DNA of 64,000 nt from Frateuria_A sp035695185 (GTDB lineage Bacteria; Pseudomonadota; Gammaproteobacteria; Xanthomonadales; Rhodanobacteraceae). Location: the NCBI RefSeq assembly GCF_035695185.1, contig NZ_DASSES010000219.1:9343-73342 (forward strand), given 5' to 3'. Positions 34,288 to 43,730 of this stretch are shown here, piece by piece. The stretch's first letter is position 1. Every line of letters starts with the position of its first letter. Under the pieces are notes generated by a model. The model was not told where the DNA came from and ran no database searches. It was given only the letters and a program-made list of their open reading frames with translations. A program made the position numbers and the translations under genes.

Positions 34288-36372
34288 ATGCCCACCCGTC
34301 TCTCCGTTCCGGCCAGCCCCGCAGCCAGGATCCTATGGGTATCGATCGCCTTCGTCGGCGCCTACTGCCTGGGCGTGGTGGCGCTGCGCCGCGGCGAGCC
34401 GATCAATGCGATCTGGCTGGTCGCCGCGGCGATTGCCGTGTTCGTGATCGGCTACCGCTTCTACGGGCGCTTCGTCGAGCGTTGCGTGCTCCAGCTCGAT
34501 CCGGGACGGGCCACACCGGCGATGCGCCACCCCGACGGACTGGACTACGTGCCGACCGACAAGTGGGTGGTGTTCGGCCACCATTTCGCCGCGATCGCCG
34601 GCGCCGGCCCGCTGGTTGGCCCGGTGCTGGCGGCGCAGATGGGCTACCTGCCGGGCACGCTGTGGATCCTCGCCGGCGTGGTATTCGCCGGCGCGGTGCA
34701 GGACTTCATGATCCTGGCGCTGTCGTTGCGCCGCGACGGGCGCTCGCTCGGCCACATGCTGCGCGAGGAGCTCGGTCCCGCGCCCGGCGTGGTGGCGATG
34801 TTCGGCGTGCTGGTGCTGATGATGATCGTGCTGGCGGTACTGGCGCTGGTGGTGGTCAAGGCACTCACGCACAGCCCGTGGGGCACCTTCACGGTGGCCG
34901 CCACCATCCCGATCGCGCTGCTGATGGGCGTGTACCTCCGCTGGCTGCGGCCCGGGCGCATCCTCGAGGTCTCGATCATTGGTCTATTGCTGCTGCTCGG
35001 CTCGATCTGGCTGGGTCGCTACGTGGCCGCATCGGCCACGCTGGCGCCGCTGTTCGACTTCGACGCCAGGGCGCTGGCGTGGCTGTTGATCGGCTACGGC
35101 TTCTGCGCCTCGGTGCTGCCGGTGTGGCTGCTGCTGGCGCCACGCGATTACCTGTCGACCTTTCTCAAGATCGGCACCATCGCGCTGCTGGCGCTGGCGA
35201 TCTTCCTGGCCGCGCCGGTGTTGCAGATGGCCGCGGTCACGCGCTTCATCGACGGCACCGGGCCGGTGTTCCAGGGCGACCTGTTCCCGTTCCTGTTCAT
35301 CACCATCGCCTGCGGCGCGGTCTCGGGCTGGCATTCGATCATCGCCTCGGGCACCACCCCGAAGCTGCTCGCCAACGAGGGCGAGGCGCGCTTGGTCGGC
35401 TATGGCGGCATGCTGATGGAGGCGTTCGTGGCGATCATGGCGCTGGTGGCGGCCGCTTCGCTGCACCCGGGGGTGTATTTCGCGATGAATTCGCCGGCGG
35501 CGCTGATCGGCACGACCGCCGAGCATGCCGCGCAGACCATCAGCCAGTGGGGCTTCGTGGTCACGCCGGAGCAGCTCGTGCAGACGGCCAAAGACATCGG
35601 CGAGGCCAGCGTGCTCTCGCGCGCCGGCGGCGCACCGACGCTGGCGGTGGGCATGGCGCGGCTGCTGCACGAGATCCTGCCCGGCGGCGGCATGATGGCG
35701 TTCTGGTACCACTACGCGATCCTGTTCGAGGCGCTGTTCATCCTCACCACGGTGGACGCAGGCACGCGCGTGGGCCGGTTCATGATCCAGGAGATCGCCG
35801 GGCTCATCCACAAGCCGCTGCAGCAGACCGGTTCGTGGACCGGCAACCTGCTGGCCACGGCCATCTGCGTGGGACTGTGGGGCTACTTCCTCTACCAGGG
35901 GGCGGTCGACCCGCTGGGCGGCATCAACACGCTGTGGCCGCTGTTCGGCATCGCCAACCAGATGCTGGCGGCGATCGCGCTGATGCTCGCTACCGTCGTG
36001 GTGGTGAAGCTCAAGCGCGAGCGGTACGCGTGGGTGCCGGGGATCCCGGCGCTGTGGTTGATCGTGTGCACGCTGACGGCCGGTTACGAGAAGCTGGCCG
36101 GGCCGATCAGCTTTACCGCCGCGGCGCACAAGTATGCGGCGGCCGCCGCCGAAGGGCGCTTGCTGGCGCCGGCGAAGACCGCGGCGGACATGCAGCGCAT
36201 CGTCACCAACAACGACGTGGATGCGGCGCTGACGGCCCTGTTCATGCTGCTGGTGCTGGCGATGGTGGGGTTCGCGCTGCGCACGATCGTGCGCGCCTGG
36301 CGCACCCACCACCCGACCGCGCACGAGGAGCCCTACGTACCGGTCGAGGCTGCCGCGGGGAGCACGCCATGA
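34288..36372 (+). CDS. cstA: Carbon starvation protein A / pyruvate-type transporter
   Basis: A 694-residue inner-membrane carrier with about 16 to 18 helices. Family motifs include DYVPTDKWVVFGHHFAAIAG, AGPLVGPVLAAQMGYLPGTL, GAVQDFMILALSLRRDGRSL, SGWHSIIASGTTPKLLANEG and FEALFILTTVDAGTRVGRF. CstA and BtsT relatives take up pyruvate or peptides during nutrient limitation. The ATG at 34288 follows GAGGAGA. Its stop codon overlaps the next start (ATGA), the usual coupling with the small YbdD/YjiX partner. Confidence 0.95.
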   Translation: MPTRLSVPASPAARILWVSIAFVGAYCLGVVALRRGEPINAIWLVAAAIAVFVIGYRFYGRFVERCVLQLDPGRATPAMRHPDGLDYVPTDKWVVFGHHFAAIAGAGPLVGPVLAAQMGYLPGTLWILAGVVFAGAVQDFMILALSLRRDGRSLGHMLREELGPAPGVVAMFGVLVLMMIVLAVLALVVVKALTHSPWGTFTVAATIPIALLMGVYLRWLRPGRILEVSIIGLLLLLGSIWLGRYVAASATLAPLFDFDARALAWLLIGYGFCASVLPVWLLLAPRDYLSTFLKIGTIALLALAIFLAAPVLQMAAVTRFIDGTGPVFQGDLFPFLFITIACGAVSGWHSIIASGTTPKLLANEGEARLVGYGGMLMEAFVAIMALVAAASLHPGVYFAMNSPAALIGTTAEHAAQTISQWGFVVTPEQLVQTAKDIGEASVLSRAGGAPTLAVGMARLLHEILPGGGMMAFWYHYAILFEALFILTTVDAGTRVGRFMIQEIAGLIHKPLQQTGSWTGNLLATAICVGLWGYFLYQGAVDPLGGINTLWPLFGIANQMLAAIALMLATVVVVKLKRERYAWVPGIPALWLIVCTLTAGYEKLAGPISFTAAAHKYAAAAAEGRLLAPAKTAADMQRIVTNNDVDAALTALFMLLVLAMVGFALRTIVRAWRTHHPTAHEEPYVPVEAAAGSTP

Positions 36373-36563
36373 AGCGCTCGCTTGGCGCCGCCTGGTCGCG
36401 GGCCGTGCAGGCGGCGCGCCTGTGTTGTGGCATACCCGACTACGACGCCTACGTACGCCACCTGCGTGCCCACCATCCGGAGCGTCCGGTGCCGAGCTAC
36501 CCGGCCTTCTTCCGCCAGCGGCAGGAGGCGCGCTACAAGGGCACCGGCGGGCGCTGCTGCTGA
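36369..36563 (+). CDS. YbdD/YjiX family small protein
   Basis: A 64-residue cysteine-containing protein that accompanies CstA/BtsT carriers: WSRAVQAARLCCGIPDYDAY, then HLRAHHPERPVPSYPAFFRQ and a C-terminal GGRCC. Family members help the cognate carrier function. The ATG at 36369 overlaps the cstA stop codon by four bases, so the pair is translationally coupled. Confidence 0.93.
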   Translation: MKRSLGAAWSRAVQAARLCCGIPDYDAYVRHLRAHHPERPVPSYPAFFRQRQEARYKGTGGRCC

Positions 36564-36639
36564 AGCATTCGCGTAGCACGCGAGTCCGCGCGACCGCCAT
36601 GCACCCGGGTCGCGCACGGGTGCGCTGCTACACGGGTCG

Positions 36640-37539
36640 CTAGACCTCGTGGTGCCTGGCCTCGGCGTCGAGCGCCACACCGGGCCGGGGCGCCAGCTCC
36701 ACCAGGTACATCGCGCCCAGTACCAGCGCGCCACCGGCCAGCATGCGCCAGCTCGGCGCATCCACGCCCAGCGCCACCGCGAAGCCCGCGGCGAACACCG
36801 GCTCGGTGGTCATCACGATCGCCGCGCGTGCCGATGGCAGGTGCGCCTGCGCCCAGGTCTGCACCAGCATGGCGCCGGCGCCGGCCACCAGCGCCATGTA
36901 CAGCACCGCCAGCCAGGCCGGTCCGTCCGGCGGCAGTGCCGGGCCCCGCGGCGCGGTGGCGAGCAGGCAGATCACGGCGATCGCCACCACCTGGACCGCC
37001 GACATGCCGACCGCATCCTGCTCGCGCGACCAGCGCCCCAGCCCCACGATGTGCAAGGCATAGAGCGCGGCCGAGGCCAGCGTGAGCCACACGCCCGGGT
37101 CGACCGAGATGCCATGCAGCGACAGCAGCGCCAGCCCGCCGGTCGCCAGCACCACCGCCAGCCAGACCACGCCCGCGACTCGCTCCCGCAGCAACAGCCA
37201 GGCGAGGATCGGCGTGAACACCACATACATGCCGGTCGCGAACCCGCTGACGCTCGGCGCGATCAGCTTCAGGCCCCAGGTCTGCAGCAACTGGGCGGCA
37301 CCGTAGACGACGCCCAGCAGCAGCGCGCGGCCGACCTGCCCGCGCGGCAGCCGCCACACCGGGCGCGCGAACAGCACCAGCATCGCCAGCGCCGCCACGG
37401 CAAAGCGCACGGCGAGGAAATCGACCACCCGCATGCGGCCGACCACATCCTTGATCAGCACGAAGGTGGAGCCCCACACCGCAGTCAGCGCGAGCAGGCC
37501 GAGCGTGGCGGCGAAGGTGCGCGGCCGGGTGCCGGTCAT
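36640..37539 (-). CDS. EamA-family permease (drug/metabolite transporter superfamily)
   Basis: A 299-residue protein with ten membrane helices arranged as two EamA repeats. The first repeat starts LALTAVWGSTFVLIKDVVG and the second at about residue 150 (WLTLASAALYALHIVGLG), ending TTEPVFAAGFAVALG. Members export amino acids, nucleosides or drugs; the substrate cannot be told. The ATG at 37539 is chosen because it gives the standard length and follows the glycosyltransferase stop by 16 bases, so the two genes are probably one operon. Confidence 0.9.
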   Translation of the reverse strand: MTGTRPRTFAATLGLLALTAVWGSTFVLIKDVVGRMRVVDFLAVRFAVAALAMLVLFARPVWRLPRGQVGRALLLGVVYGAAQLLQTWGLKLIAPSVSGFATGMYVVFTPILAWLLLRERVAGVVWLAVVLATGGLALLSLHGISVDPGVWLTLASAALYALHIVGLGRWSREQDAVGMSAVQVVAIAVICLLATAPRGPALPPDGPAWLAVLYMALVAGAGAMLVQTWAQAHLPSARAAIVMTTEPVFAAGFAVALGVDAPSWRMLAGGALVLGAMYLVELAPRPGVALDAEARHHEV

Positions 37540-37555
37540 GGCGGGAGGCACGGGG

Positions 37556-38446
37556 TCACGCCGCCCGGCGCGACGCCCTGGCCAGGCGCCAGAGCTGCCC
37601 CGGCACCTGCGCCGCGAAGTGCGCCCAGATACCCAGCCACACGACGCCGGCCACCAGCGGGTTGCGCGCGGCGGGGTCGAACTTGCGGAACCACCGCCAC
37701 ATGCCGCGGTGCTTGTGGCGGCTGACGAACACCGGCCGGTGGCGGCTCGAGCCACCCTTGCCGTGCAGCACGCGCACGTCGCCCGCCAGCAACACCGCGT
37801 AGCCCGCATCACGGGCACGCCGGCACAGGTCCAGGTCCTCGCAATGCAGGAAGTAGGCCTCGTCGAAACCGCCGAGCTGCTCGAACACCTTGCGCGGCAG
37901 CAGCATCAACGCGCCGGAGACCGCCTCGGCGCCGACCACACCGCCCGGGATGCCGCCATCGATGTTCATCCCGCCGCGCGTGCCGAACAGCGTCGCCAGC
38001 GCCTGGCGCAGCAGCGGGTCGCGCCGGTACGAGGCCGGGTCCGGGGTGCCGTCGGCGGCGCACACCACCGCGCCGACGATGCCGGCCTGCGGATGCTCGT
38101 CGAGGACGTCGAGCATGCGGGCCAGCGTGCCGGGTTCGAGCAGGCAGTCGGGGTTGAGCACCAGCAGGTGTTCACCCTTCGCCACCGCGGCGGCGCGGTT
38201 TACCGCCGGGCCGAAGCCGAGGTTGGCGCGGTTGTAGATCACCTTGAGCCGCGGCTCGGCGGCGTGATCGCGTTCGATCGACTGCGGCATCCCGTCGTCC
38301 GAGCCATTGTCGATCAGGATCAGCTCCAGCGGCACCGTACTGTCGAGCGCCCGCTGCACGCAGTCGCGCAGGGATGGGCCGCTGTCGGCACACACCACGA
38401 TCACGCTGACTGGCAGCATCCGTGCGAGGGGAATGGGGGTAGACAC
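37556..38446 (-). CDS. Family 2 glycosyltransferase
   Basis: A 296-residue enzyme with a GT-A fold: VSVIVVCADSG at the start, LILIDNGSDDGMPQSI, NLGFGPAVNRAAAVAKGEHL and the metal-binding LLVLNPDCLLEPG. Late motifs are GALMLLPRKVFEQLGGFDE and FLHCEDLDLCRRARDAGY, with the catalytic base in CEDLDLC. This pattern is typical of rhamnosyltransferase-like enzymes acting on surface polysaccharides. A hydrophobic C-terminal segment may attach it to the membrane. No polysaccharide cluster is next to it. Confidence 0.9.
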   Translation of the reverse strand: MSTPIPLARMLPVSVIVVCADSGPSLRDCVQRALDSTVPLELILIDNGSDDGMPQSIERDHAAEPRLKVIYNRANLGFGPAVNRAAAVAKGEHLLVLNPDCLLEPGTLARMLDVLDEHPQAGIVGAVVCAADGTPDPASYRRDPLLRQALATLFGTRGGMNIDGGIPGGVVGAEAVSGALMLLPRKVFEQLGGFDEAYFLHCEDLDLCRRARDAGYAVLLAGDVRVLHGKGGSSRHRPVFVSRHKHRGMWRWFRKFDPAARNPLVAGVVWLGIWAHFAAQVPGQLWRLARASRRAA

Positions 38447-38504
38447 CCGGCAAGTATGCGGGAGGTGAGGAGGCGGGAGAACTGCCTGCGGGTTTCCCGC
38501 GAGC

Positions 38505-38549
38505 CCCGGCCCCTCACCCCAACCCTCTCCCCGGAGGGGAGAGGGAGCC
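38505..38549 (-). repeat. Single GC-rich palindromic repeat (type A)
   Basis: A reverse-orientation copy with CCCCTCACCCCAACC followed by arms CCTCTCCCC and GGGGAGAGG. It opens a 540-base gene-free region (38447-38988) that consists largely of different repeats. Confidence 0.65.
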
Positions 38550-38567
38550 AGTTCGCCGCAGGTTTAC

Positions 38568-38651
38568 GCCTCCCGTTCTGCCTCCCGTTCTGCCTCCCGC
38601 TCTGCCTTTCGCTCTGCCTTTCGCTCTGCCTTTCGCTCCGCCTTTCGCTCT
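38568..38651. repeat. Seven-unit 12-bp tandem repeat
   Basis: Seven consecutive 12-base units, the first three GCCTCCCGYTCT and the last four GCCTTTCGCTCY. The two unit types are in separate blocks, suggesting expansion by slippage after divergence. In one minus-strand frame it would encode KAER/EAER repeats, but no convincing gene surrounds it. Confidence 0.75.
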
Positions 38652-38659
38652 TCTGAAAA

Positions 38660-38905
38660 GTGCGCGCCGGAAGCGCGCTGCTCTTCCGGGTCCCCTATGG
38701 CGCGGCGGGCGGGTGGTGAAAAGGCCCGAAGGGTGGCCGGCAGGACGCCGGCCAGTTTTTCGTCGGGGCTTCGAGCCCCGTCGAAAAACCCCGCCACCCG
38801 CACGCGCACCCGAAGGGCGCGCCATCGGGGTGCCCTTCTCTTTGGTTACTTTCTCTTGGGCAAGCAAGAGAAAGTGACTCGGGCGCCGACCGGCGTCCGA
38901 AAGCT
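38660..38905. repeat. Intergenic repeat element with two strong hairpins
   Basis: The block holds a 15-bp stem with one mismatch at 38756-38788 (TTTTTCGTCGGGGCT against its complement, 3-base loop), flanked by T and A runs so that it could terminate on both strands. A perfect 11-bp stem lies at 38848-38875 (ACTTTCTCTTG, loop GCAAG-like). Sequences of this kind recur between genes in Xanthomonadales as I recall them; this was not checked. Apart from these and the preceding repeats nothing is seen in the spacer. Confidence 0.55.
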
Positions 38906-38988
38906 CTTGCTCTTTTCCCAATCAAGTCCGAGGCGAGCCACGCCTCCGCACGCCCCCGCACGCCCACCCACGGGGAAAGCGAGCAAGG

Positions 38989-39723
38989 TCAGCGGCTACC
39001 CAAAACTTCGCGCCAGGCCATCGCAGGCCCGGTCCCGCGAGCCAGCCACGGACCGTCGTGCCACCCACACAGCTCCCATCCACGCAAGCGATAGTCGCGC
39101 CCATGGTCGCGGTCGAGCAGCAAGACACCACGCGACGTGCGCGCAATGAACCAGCGACCATCGGGACTGAACGACGCCCACGCCTGCACACGTTCCACCG
39201 TCGCGTCGGCCAGCACGAAGCGGCCCGAATCCCAGCGGGCCTCGCCGCCTCGCGGGTCCGGGCAGATGCCTTCGCACCACTGCGGTGGCGCCAGCTCCAC
39301 GACCTCCGCCGTCGGCCCGATCGGCGCCAGCGCCAGGCTCGGCCAGTCGCGCAGTTCCGGTTGCGCGACCTGCTCGCGCCGCCCGCGATCGAGCCAGGCC
39401 TCCAGGCCGGCCAGCAGGGTGAACCCGGCCAGCGCGCCCAGCAGCGCCATCGCCCAGGCGAAAGCGCCGCCGCCCAGCGCCCGCTGCAACGCGAAAAGCA
39501 CGCCGGGCAGGCCCCAGCGCAGGGCCCGGCGCAGCAGTGGCGCGTGCCTCTCCAGGCGATCGGTGGCGAACAGCAGCACCGCCGCGATCGCCAGCAACAA
39601 GGGCAGCCCCAACCACCACGGCAACACGGCCAGTGCCAGCAGCCAGGCCGGCGCGTAAACCCAGCGGGCGGTCACGCCCGCTTTCACCGGCGATACCCGC
39701 TCAGCCGCACCACACCCGCGCAT
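38989..39723 (-). CDS. Uncharacterised membrane protein downstream of purL
   Basis: A 244-residue protein with two to three hydrophobic segments in the first half (about 25-50 and 85-105), then a soluble part with FSPDGRWFIART and LLLDRDHGRDYRLRGWE, reminiscent of one beta-propeller blade. The ATG at 39723 overlaps the end of purL by 23 bases; GTG codons at 39690 and 39675 are alternative starts without overlap, and none has a clear ribosome site. Family not recognised. It is probably co-transcribed with purL. Confidence 0.65.
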   Translation of the reverse strand: MRGCGAAERVSPVKAGVTARWVYAPAWLLALAVLPWWLGLPLLLAIAAVLLFATDRLERHAPLLRRALRWGLPGVLFALQRALGGGAFAWAMALLGALAGFTLLAGLEAWLDRGRREQVAQPELRDWPSLALAPIGPTAEVVELAPPQWCEGICPDPRGGEARWDSGRFVLADATVERVQAWASFSPDGRWFIARTSRGVLLLDRDHGRDYRLRGWELCGWHDGPWLARGTGPAMAWREVLGSR

Positions 39724-42700
39724 TGCGGAACATGCGCATCCACGGCGAGTCCTCGCCCCAGCTCTCCGGATGCCAGCTCAGCTGCACGGTGCGGAACACC
39801 CGCTCCGGGTGCGGCATCAGGATCGTCACGCGCCCGTCGGCCGCCGTGAAGCCGGCTAGGCCGCCCGGCGACCCGTTCGGGTTGAGCGGGTAGTTCTCGG
39901 TCGGACGGCCGCGGTTGTCGACGAAGCGCACCGCCGCCTGCGCCTTGGACGGGCTGCAGGCGTAGGGGAAGCTGACCCGGCCCTCGCCGTGCGCCACCGC
40001 CACCGGGATGCGCGAGCCGGCCATGCCCTTGAAGAACAGGCTCGGCGAGTCGAGCACCTCGAGCGTCGCCAGGCGCGCCTCGTACTGCTCGGAGGCGTTG
40101 CGCACGAACTTCGGCCAGTGCTTGGCGCCGGGGATGATGTCCTTCAGCTGCGACAGCATCTGGCAGCCGTTGCAGGCGCCCAGCGCGAACTTCGAGGGAT
40201 CGTTGAAGAACGCCTCGAACTGCGCGCGCATTGCATCGTTGTACAGGATCGAGGTGGCCCAGCCGCGGCCGGCACCGAGCACGTCGCCATAGGAGAAACC
40301 GCCGCAGGCGGCGAAGCCGCGGAAGTCGGCCAGCTTGTGGCGACCGCTGGCGAGGTCGGACATGTGCACGTCGACCGCGTCGAAGCCGGCGCGGGTGAAC
40401 GCTGCGGCCATTTCGACCTGGCCGTTGACGCCCTGCTCGCGCAGGATGGCCACGCGCGGCCGCGCGCCCTGGCCGATGTACGCCGCGGCGACGTCCTCGG
40501 CCGGGTTGAAGCTGAGCTTCGGGCTCACGCCCGGATCGGCGTCGTCCAGGCGCCACTCCAGTTCGGCGTTGGCGCTGGCCGGATTGTCGCGGCGGCACTG
40601 CATGGCATGGCTGGTCTGGTTCCAGGCGCCGAACAGCTGCGTCCAGTTCCACTTGAACACGGTCTCGTTGCCCAGGAAGAGCTTGATGCCGAGCTTTTCC
40701 TTGGGCCGGCCGATGCGGTGACTCATGCCAGCCAGGCCATGCTTGACCAGCAGTGCCTCGAACGCCTCGCGGTTGGCGCGGGCCACCTGCAGCACTGCAC
40801 CGAGTTCCTCGTTGAACAGTGCGCGCAGCGTCGCCTCGGCCCAGCCGTCCAGGTGGATCTCCAGGCCGCAATGGCCAGCGAAGGCCATCTCCAGCAGGGT
40901 CACCAGCACGCCGCCATCGGAGCGGTCGTGATAGGCCAGCACCAGCCCGGCGCGGTTGGCTTCCTGCACCAGCTCGAACAGTGCGCGCAGGCGCTTGGGA
41001 TCATCCAGGTCCGGCGGCACGCCGCCGCCGCGGTTGAACACCTGGGTCAGCACCGAGCCGCCCAGTCGATCACGGCCGGCCCCCAGGTCGAGCAGCCAAA
41101 GGTCGGAGTCGCCGCGGTCAAGCTTGATCTGCGGCGTGAGCGTGCGACGCACGTCGTCGACCCGCGCGAAGCCGGTGATCACCAGCGACACCGGCGCCAC
41201 CGTACGCTGCGCTTGCTCGCCGTCCTGCCACACGGTCTGCATGGAGAGCGAGTCCTTGCCGACCGGAATGGCGATGTCCAGCGCCGGGCACAGCTCCATG
41301 CCCACCGCCTTGACCGCGTCGAACAGGGCGGCGTCTTCGCCCGGGTGGTTGACCGCGGCCATCCAGTTGGCCGACAGGCGAATCTCCCCCAGTGAAGCGA
41401 TCGGTGCTGCGGCCAGGTTGGTGATCGCCTCGCCGACCGCCAGTCGCGCGGCGTCGGCGCTGGAGAGCAGCGCCACCGGCGCGCGCTCGGCCATCGCCAT
41501 GGCCTCGCCCTGGTAGCCGTCGAAGTCGGTCAGCGTGACCGCGCAGTCGGCCACCGGCACCTGCCACGGGCCGACCATCGGGTCGCGGTGGTTGAGGCCG
41601 CCGACGGTGCGGTCGCCGATGGTGATCAGGAAATTCTTGCTGCCGACGGTCGGCAGGTGCAGCACGCGCTGCACGGCCTCGTCCATGCCGATGCCGGACA
41701 GGTCCGGCAACAGGTCCACGCGCGGCTTGATCCGCTGCGCATCCCGGTGCATGCGGGGCGGCTTGCCGAACAGCACGTCCATCGGCAGGTCGATCACGGT
41801 GAGGGCGCGGCGCGGGTCGGTCACGCGCAGCGTACGCTCGGCGGTGGCGGTGCCGACCACCGCGTAGGGGCAGCGTTCGCGCTTGCAGTAGGCCTCGAAC
41901 TCGGCGAGGTCTTGCGGCGCGATGCCGAGCACGTAGCGTTCCTGCGATTCGTTGCTCCACACCTGCATGGGCGACAGCGAGGGGTCATCGCAGGGCACCC
42001 TGGACAGGTCGATCTCCCCGCCGACGCCCGCGTCGTTGAGCAGCTCGGGGATCGCGTTGGACAGGCCGCCGGCGCCGACGTCGTGGATGCTGACGATCGG
42101 GTTGGCCTCGCCACGCATCCAGCAGCTGTCGATCACCTGCTGGCAGCGCCGCTCCATCTCGGCGTTGTCGCGCTGGACCGAGGCGAAATCGAGCTCCGCG
42201 CTGGAGGCGCCGGAAGCAACCGAGGACGCCGCGCCTCCGCCCAGGCCGATCAGCATGGCCGGGCCGCCCAGCACGATCACCGCGTGGCCTGGCTGGATCT
42301 CGCGCTTCTGCACGTGGTCATGGCGGATGTTGGCCAGGCCGCCGGCGATCATGATCGGCTTGTCGTAGCCGCGACGCACGCCGGCTTCGCCGGTCTCGTG
42401 CTCGTAGGTGCGGAAGTAGCCACCCAGGCAGGGGCGGCCGAATTCGTTGTTGAACGCGGCGGCGCCGAGCGGGCCGTCGCGCATGATCTCGAAGGCGCTG
42501 GCCATCCGCGGCGGCAGCGGGCGGTTCACCTCCCACGGCTGCGGCGCGCCGGGGATGCGCAGGTCGGACACCGAGAAGCCGGTCAGGCCGGCCTTCGGCT
42601 TGGCCCCGCGGCCGGTCGCGCCCTCGTCGCGGATCTCGCCACCCGCACCGGTGGCCGCACCGGGCCAGGGGGCGATCGCGGTCGGATGGTTGTGCGTCTC

Positions 42701-43561
42701 GACCTTGATCGCGTAGTCGACCTGTTCATCGTGCTGGCGCCAGGCCCCCTCGCCATCGGTGAAGAACCGCCGCCCGTGGTGGCCCTCGATTACCGCGGCG
42801 TTGTCCTTGTAGGCCGACAGCGTGTGCGCGGGCGAGCGCTGGTGCGTGTGCTTGATCATGGCGAACAGGCTCTTGTCCTGTTCCTCGCCATCGATCGTCC
42901 AGCTGGCGTTGAACACCTTGTGGCGGCAGTGCTCGGAATTGGCCTGGGCGAACATGAACAGTTCGGCGTCGGTGGGGTCGCGGCCCAGCTCGGCGTAGCG
43001 TTCCGCCAGGTACTCGATCTCGTCATCGGCCAGGGCCAGGCCCAGGCGGGCGTTGGCGGCGGCGAGCGCCGCGCGTGGGTCGCCGCCCAGTTCGATGTGC
43101 ACTAGGTCGCCCGGCGTGCCGGCCAGGAACAGGCCCTGCGCCTGGTCCAGATCGGTCAGCACCGACTCGGTCATCGGGTCGTGGAGCACCGCCAGCACGG
43201 CCTCGTGGTCAGGCGTACCGGCGTCCGGCAGGCCGGCCACCTGCCAGGCGATGCCGCGCTCGACGCGGCGCACGTCGAAGCCGGCACCGTGCAGGATGTC
43301 CGTGGCCTTGCTCGACCAGGGCGAAATGGTCCCCAGCCGCGGCACCGTCCACAGCGTGGCGGACTCGGGCGTGGCGTCCCTGGCCTCCAGCACTTCCAGC
43401 AGGCGCCTGCGTTCGGCGCCTTCGGGCGCGTGGCCGGCATCGAGCACGTAGACGAACCAGGAGGCCTGGACACGTACGCCGCGGTGCACCGCATCGAGGC
43501 GGGCGTTCAGGCGGTCCAGGCGAAACGGCGAAAGGGCGCTCTGCCCGTCGAAAGCGATCAT
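39701..43561 (-). CDS. purL: Phosphoribosylformylglycinamidine synthase
   Basis: A 1286-residue single-chain enzyme of purine synthesis that converts FGAR, ATP and glutamine to FGAM. The order is an N-terminal PurS-like domain, linker, two AIR-synthase-like halves and a C-terminal glutamine amidotransferase. Visible motifs are ANSEHCRHKVFNASW and AIKVETHNHPTAI in the first half, and ALGACNGCQML (catalytic Cys) and MPHPERVFR in the amidotransferase. This is the large form of gammaproteobacteria. The start MIAFDGQSALS gives normal length. Confidence 0.97.
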   Translation of the reverse strand: MIAFDGQSALSPFRLDRLNARLDAVHRGVRVQASWFVYVLDAGHAPEGAERRRLLEVLEARDATPESATLWTVPRLGTISPWSSKATDILHGAGFDVRRVERGIAWQVAGLPDAGTPDHEAVLAVLHDPMTESVLTDLDQAQGLFLAGTPGDLVHIELGGDPRAALAAANARLGLALADDEIEYLAERYAELGRDPTDAELFMFAQANSEHCRHKVFNASWTIDGEEQDKSLFAMIKHTHQRSPAHTLSAYKDNAAVIEGHHGRRFFTDGEGAWRQHDEQVDYAIKVETHNHPTAIAPWPGAATGAGGEIRDEGATGRGAKPKAGLTGFSVSDLRIPGAPQPWEVNRPLPPRMASAFEIMRDGPLGAAAFNNEFGRPCLGGYFRTYEHETGEAGVRRGYDKPIMIAGGLANIRHDHVQKREIQPGHAVIVLGGPAMLIGLGGGAASSVASGASSAELDFASVQRDNAEMERRCQQVIDSCWMRGEANPIVSIHDVGAGGLSNAIPELLNDAGVGGEIDLSRVPCDDPSLSPMQVWSNESQERYVLGIAPQDLAEFEAYCKRERCPYAVVGTATAERTLRVTDPRRALTVIDLPMDVLFGKPPRMHRDAQRIKPRVDLLPDLSGIGMDEAVQRVLHLPTVGSKNFLITIGDRTVGGLNHRDPMVGPWQVPVADCAVTLTDFDGYQGEAMAMAERAPVALLSSADAARLAVGEAITNLAAAPIASLGEIRLSANWMAAVNHPGEDAALFDAVKAVGMELCPALDIAIPVGKDSLSMQTVWQDGEQAQRTVAPVSLVITGFARVDDVRRTLTPQIKLDRGDSDLWLLDLGAGRDRLGGSVLTQVFNRGGGVPPDLDDPKRLRALFELVQEANRAGLVLAYHDRSDGGVLVTLLEMAFAGHCGLEIHLDGWAEATLRALFNEELGAVLQVARANREAFEALLVKHGLAGMSHRIGRPKEKLGIKLFLGNETVFKWNWTQLFGAWNQTSHAMQCRRDNPASANAELEWRLDDADPGVSPKLSFNPAEDVAAAYIGQGARPRVAILREQGVNGQVEMAAAFTRAGFDAVDVHMSDLASGRHKLADFRGFAACGGFSYGDVLGAGRGWATSILYNDAMRAQFEAFFNDPSKFALGACNGCQMLSQLKDIIPGAKHWPKFVRNASEQYEARLATLEVLDSPSLFFKGMAGSRIPVAVAHGEGRVSFPYACSPSKAQAAVRFVDNRGRPTENYPLNPNGSPGGLAGFTAADGRVTILMPHPERVFRTVQLSWHPESWGEDSPWMRMFRNARVWCG

Positions 43562-43730
43562 GCGGGGGGATTCGGCGCGTGGAAGGAAAGCGCCCTATTC
43601 TACCCGATGCCGCCGGGTGACCCGTCTACGGGCCGCCGGCGGCAGTCGATCAGGCGGCCTGGTCCATGGCGGCAGAACGCCCCGGCGCGACCACCATCCC
43701 GGTCGCGCCCGAGGGCGCGACCATGGGAGG

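Noticed and set aside
36601..36623. GCACCCG/CGGGTGC hairpin between convergent ybdD and the EamA gene
   Set aside because: The place suits a terminator, but there is no T run on either side.
38568..38651. Possible CRISPR array
   Set aside because: Units are contiguous 12-mers without spacers, and no cas genes are present.
38514..38921. Minus-strand frames encoding KAER/EAER repeats
   Set aside because: They merely translate the 12-bp tandem array and palindromes; no ribosome site or conserved domain.
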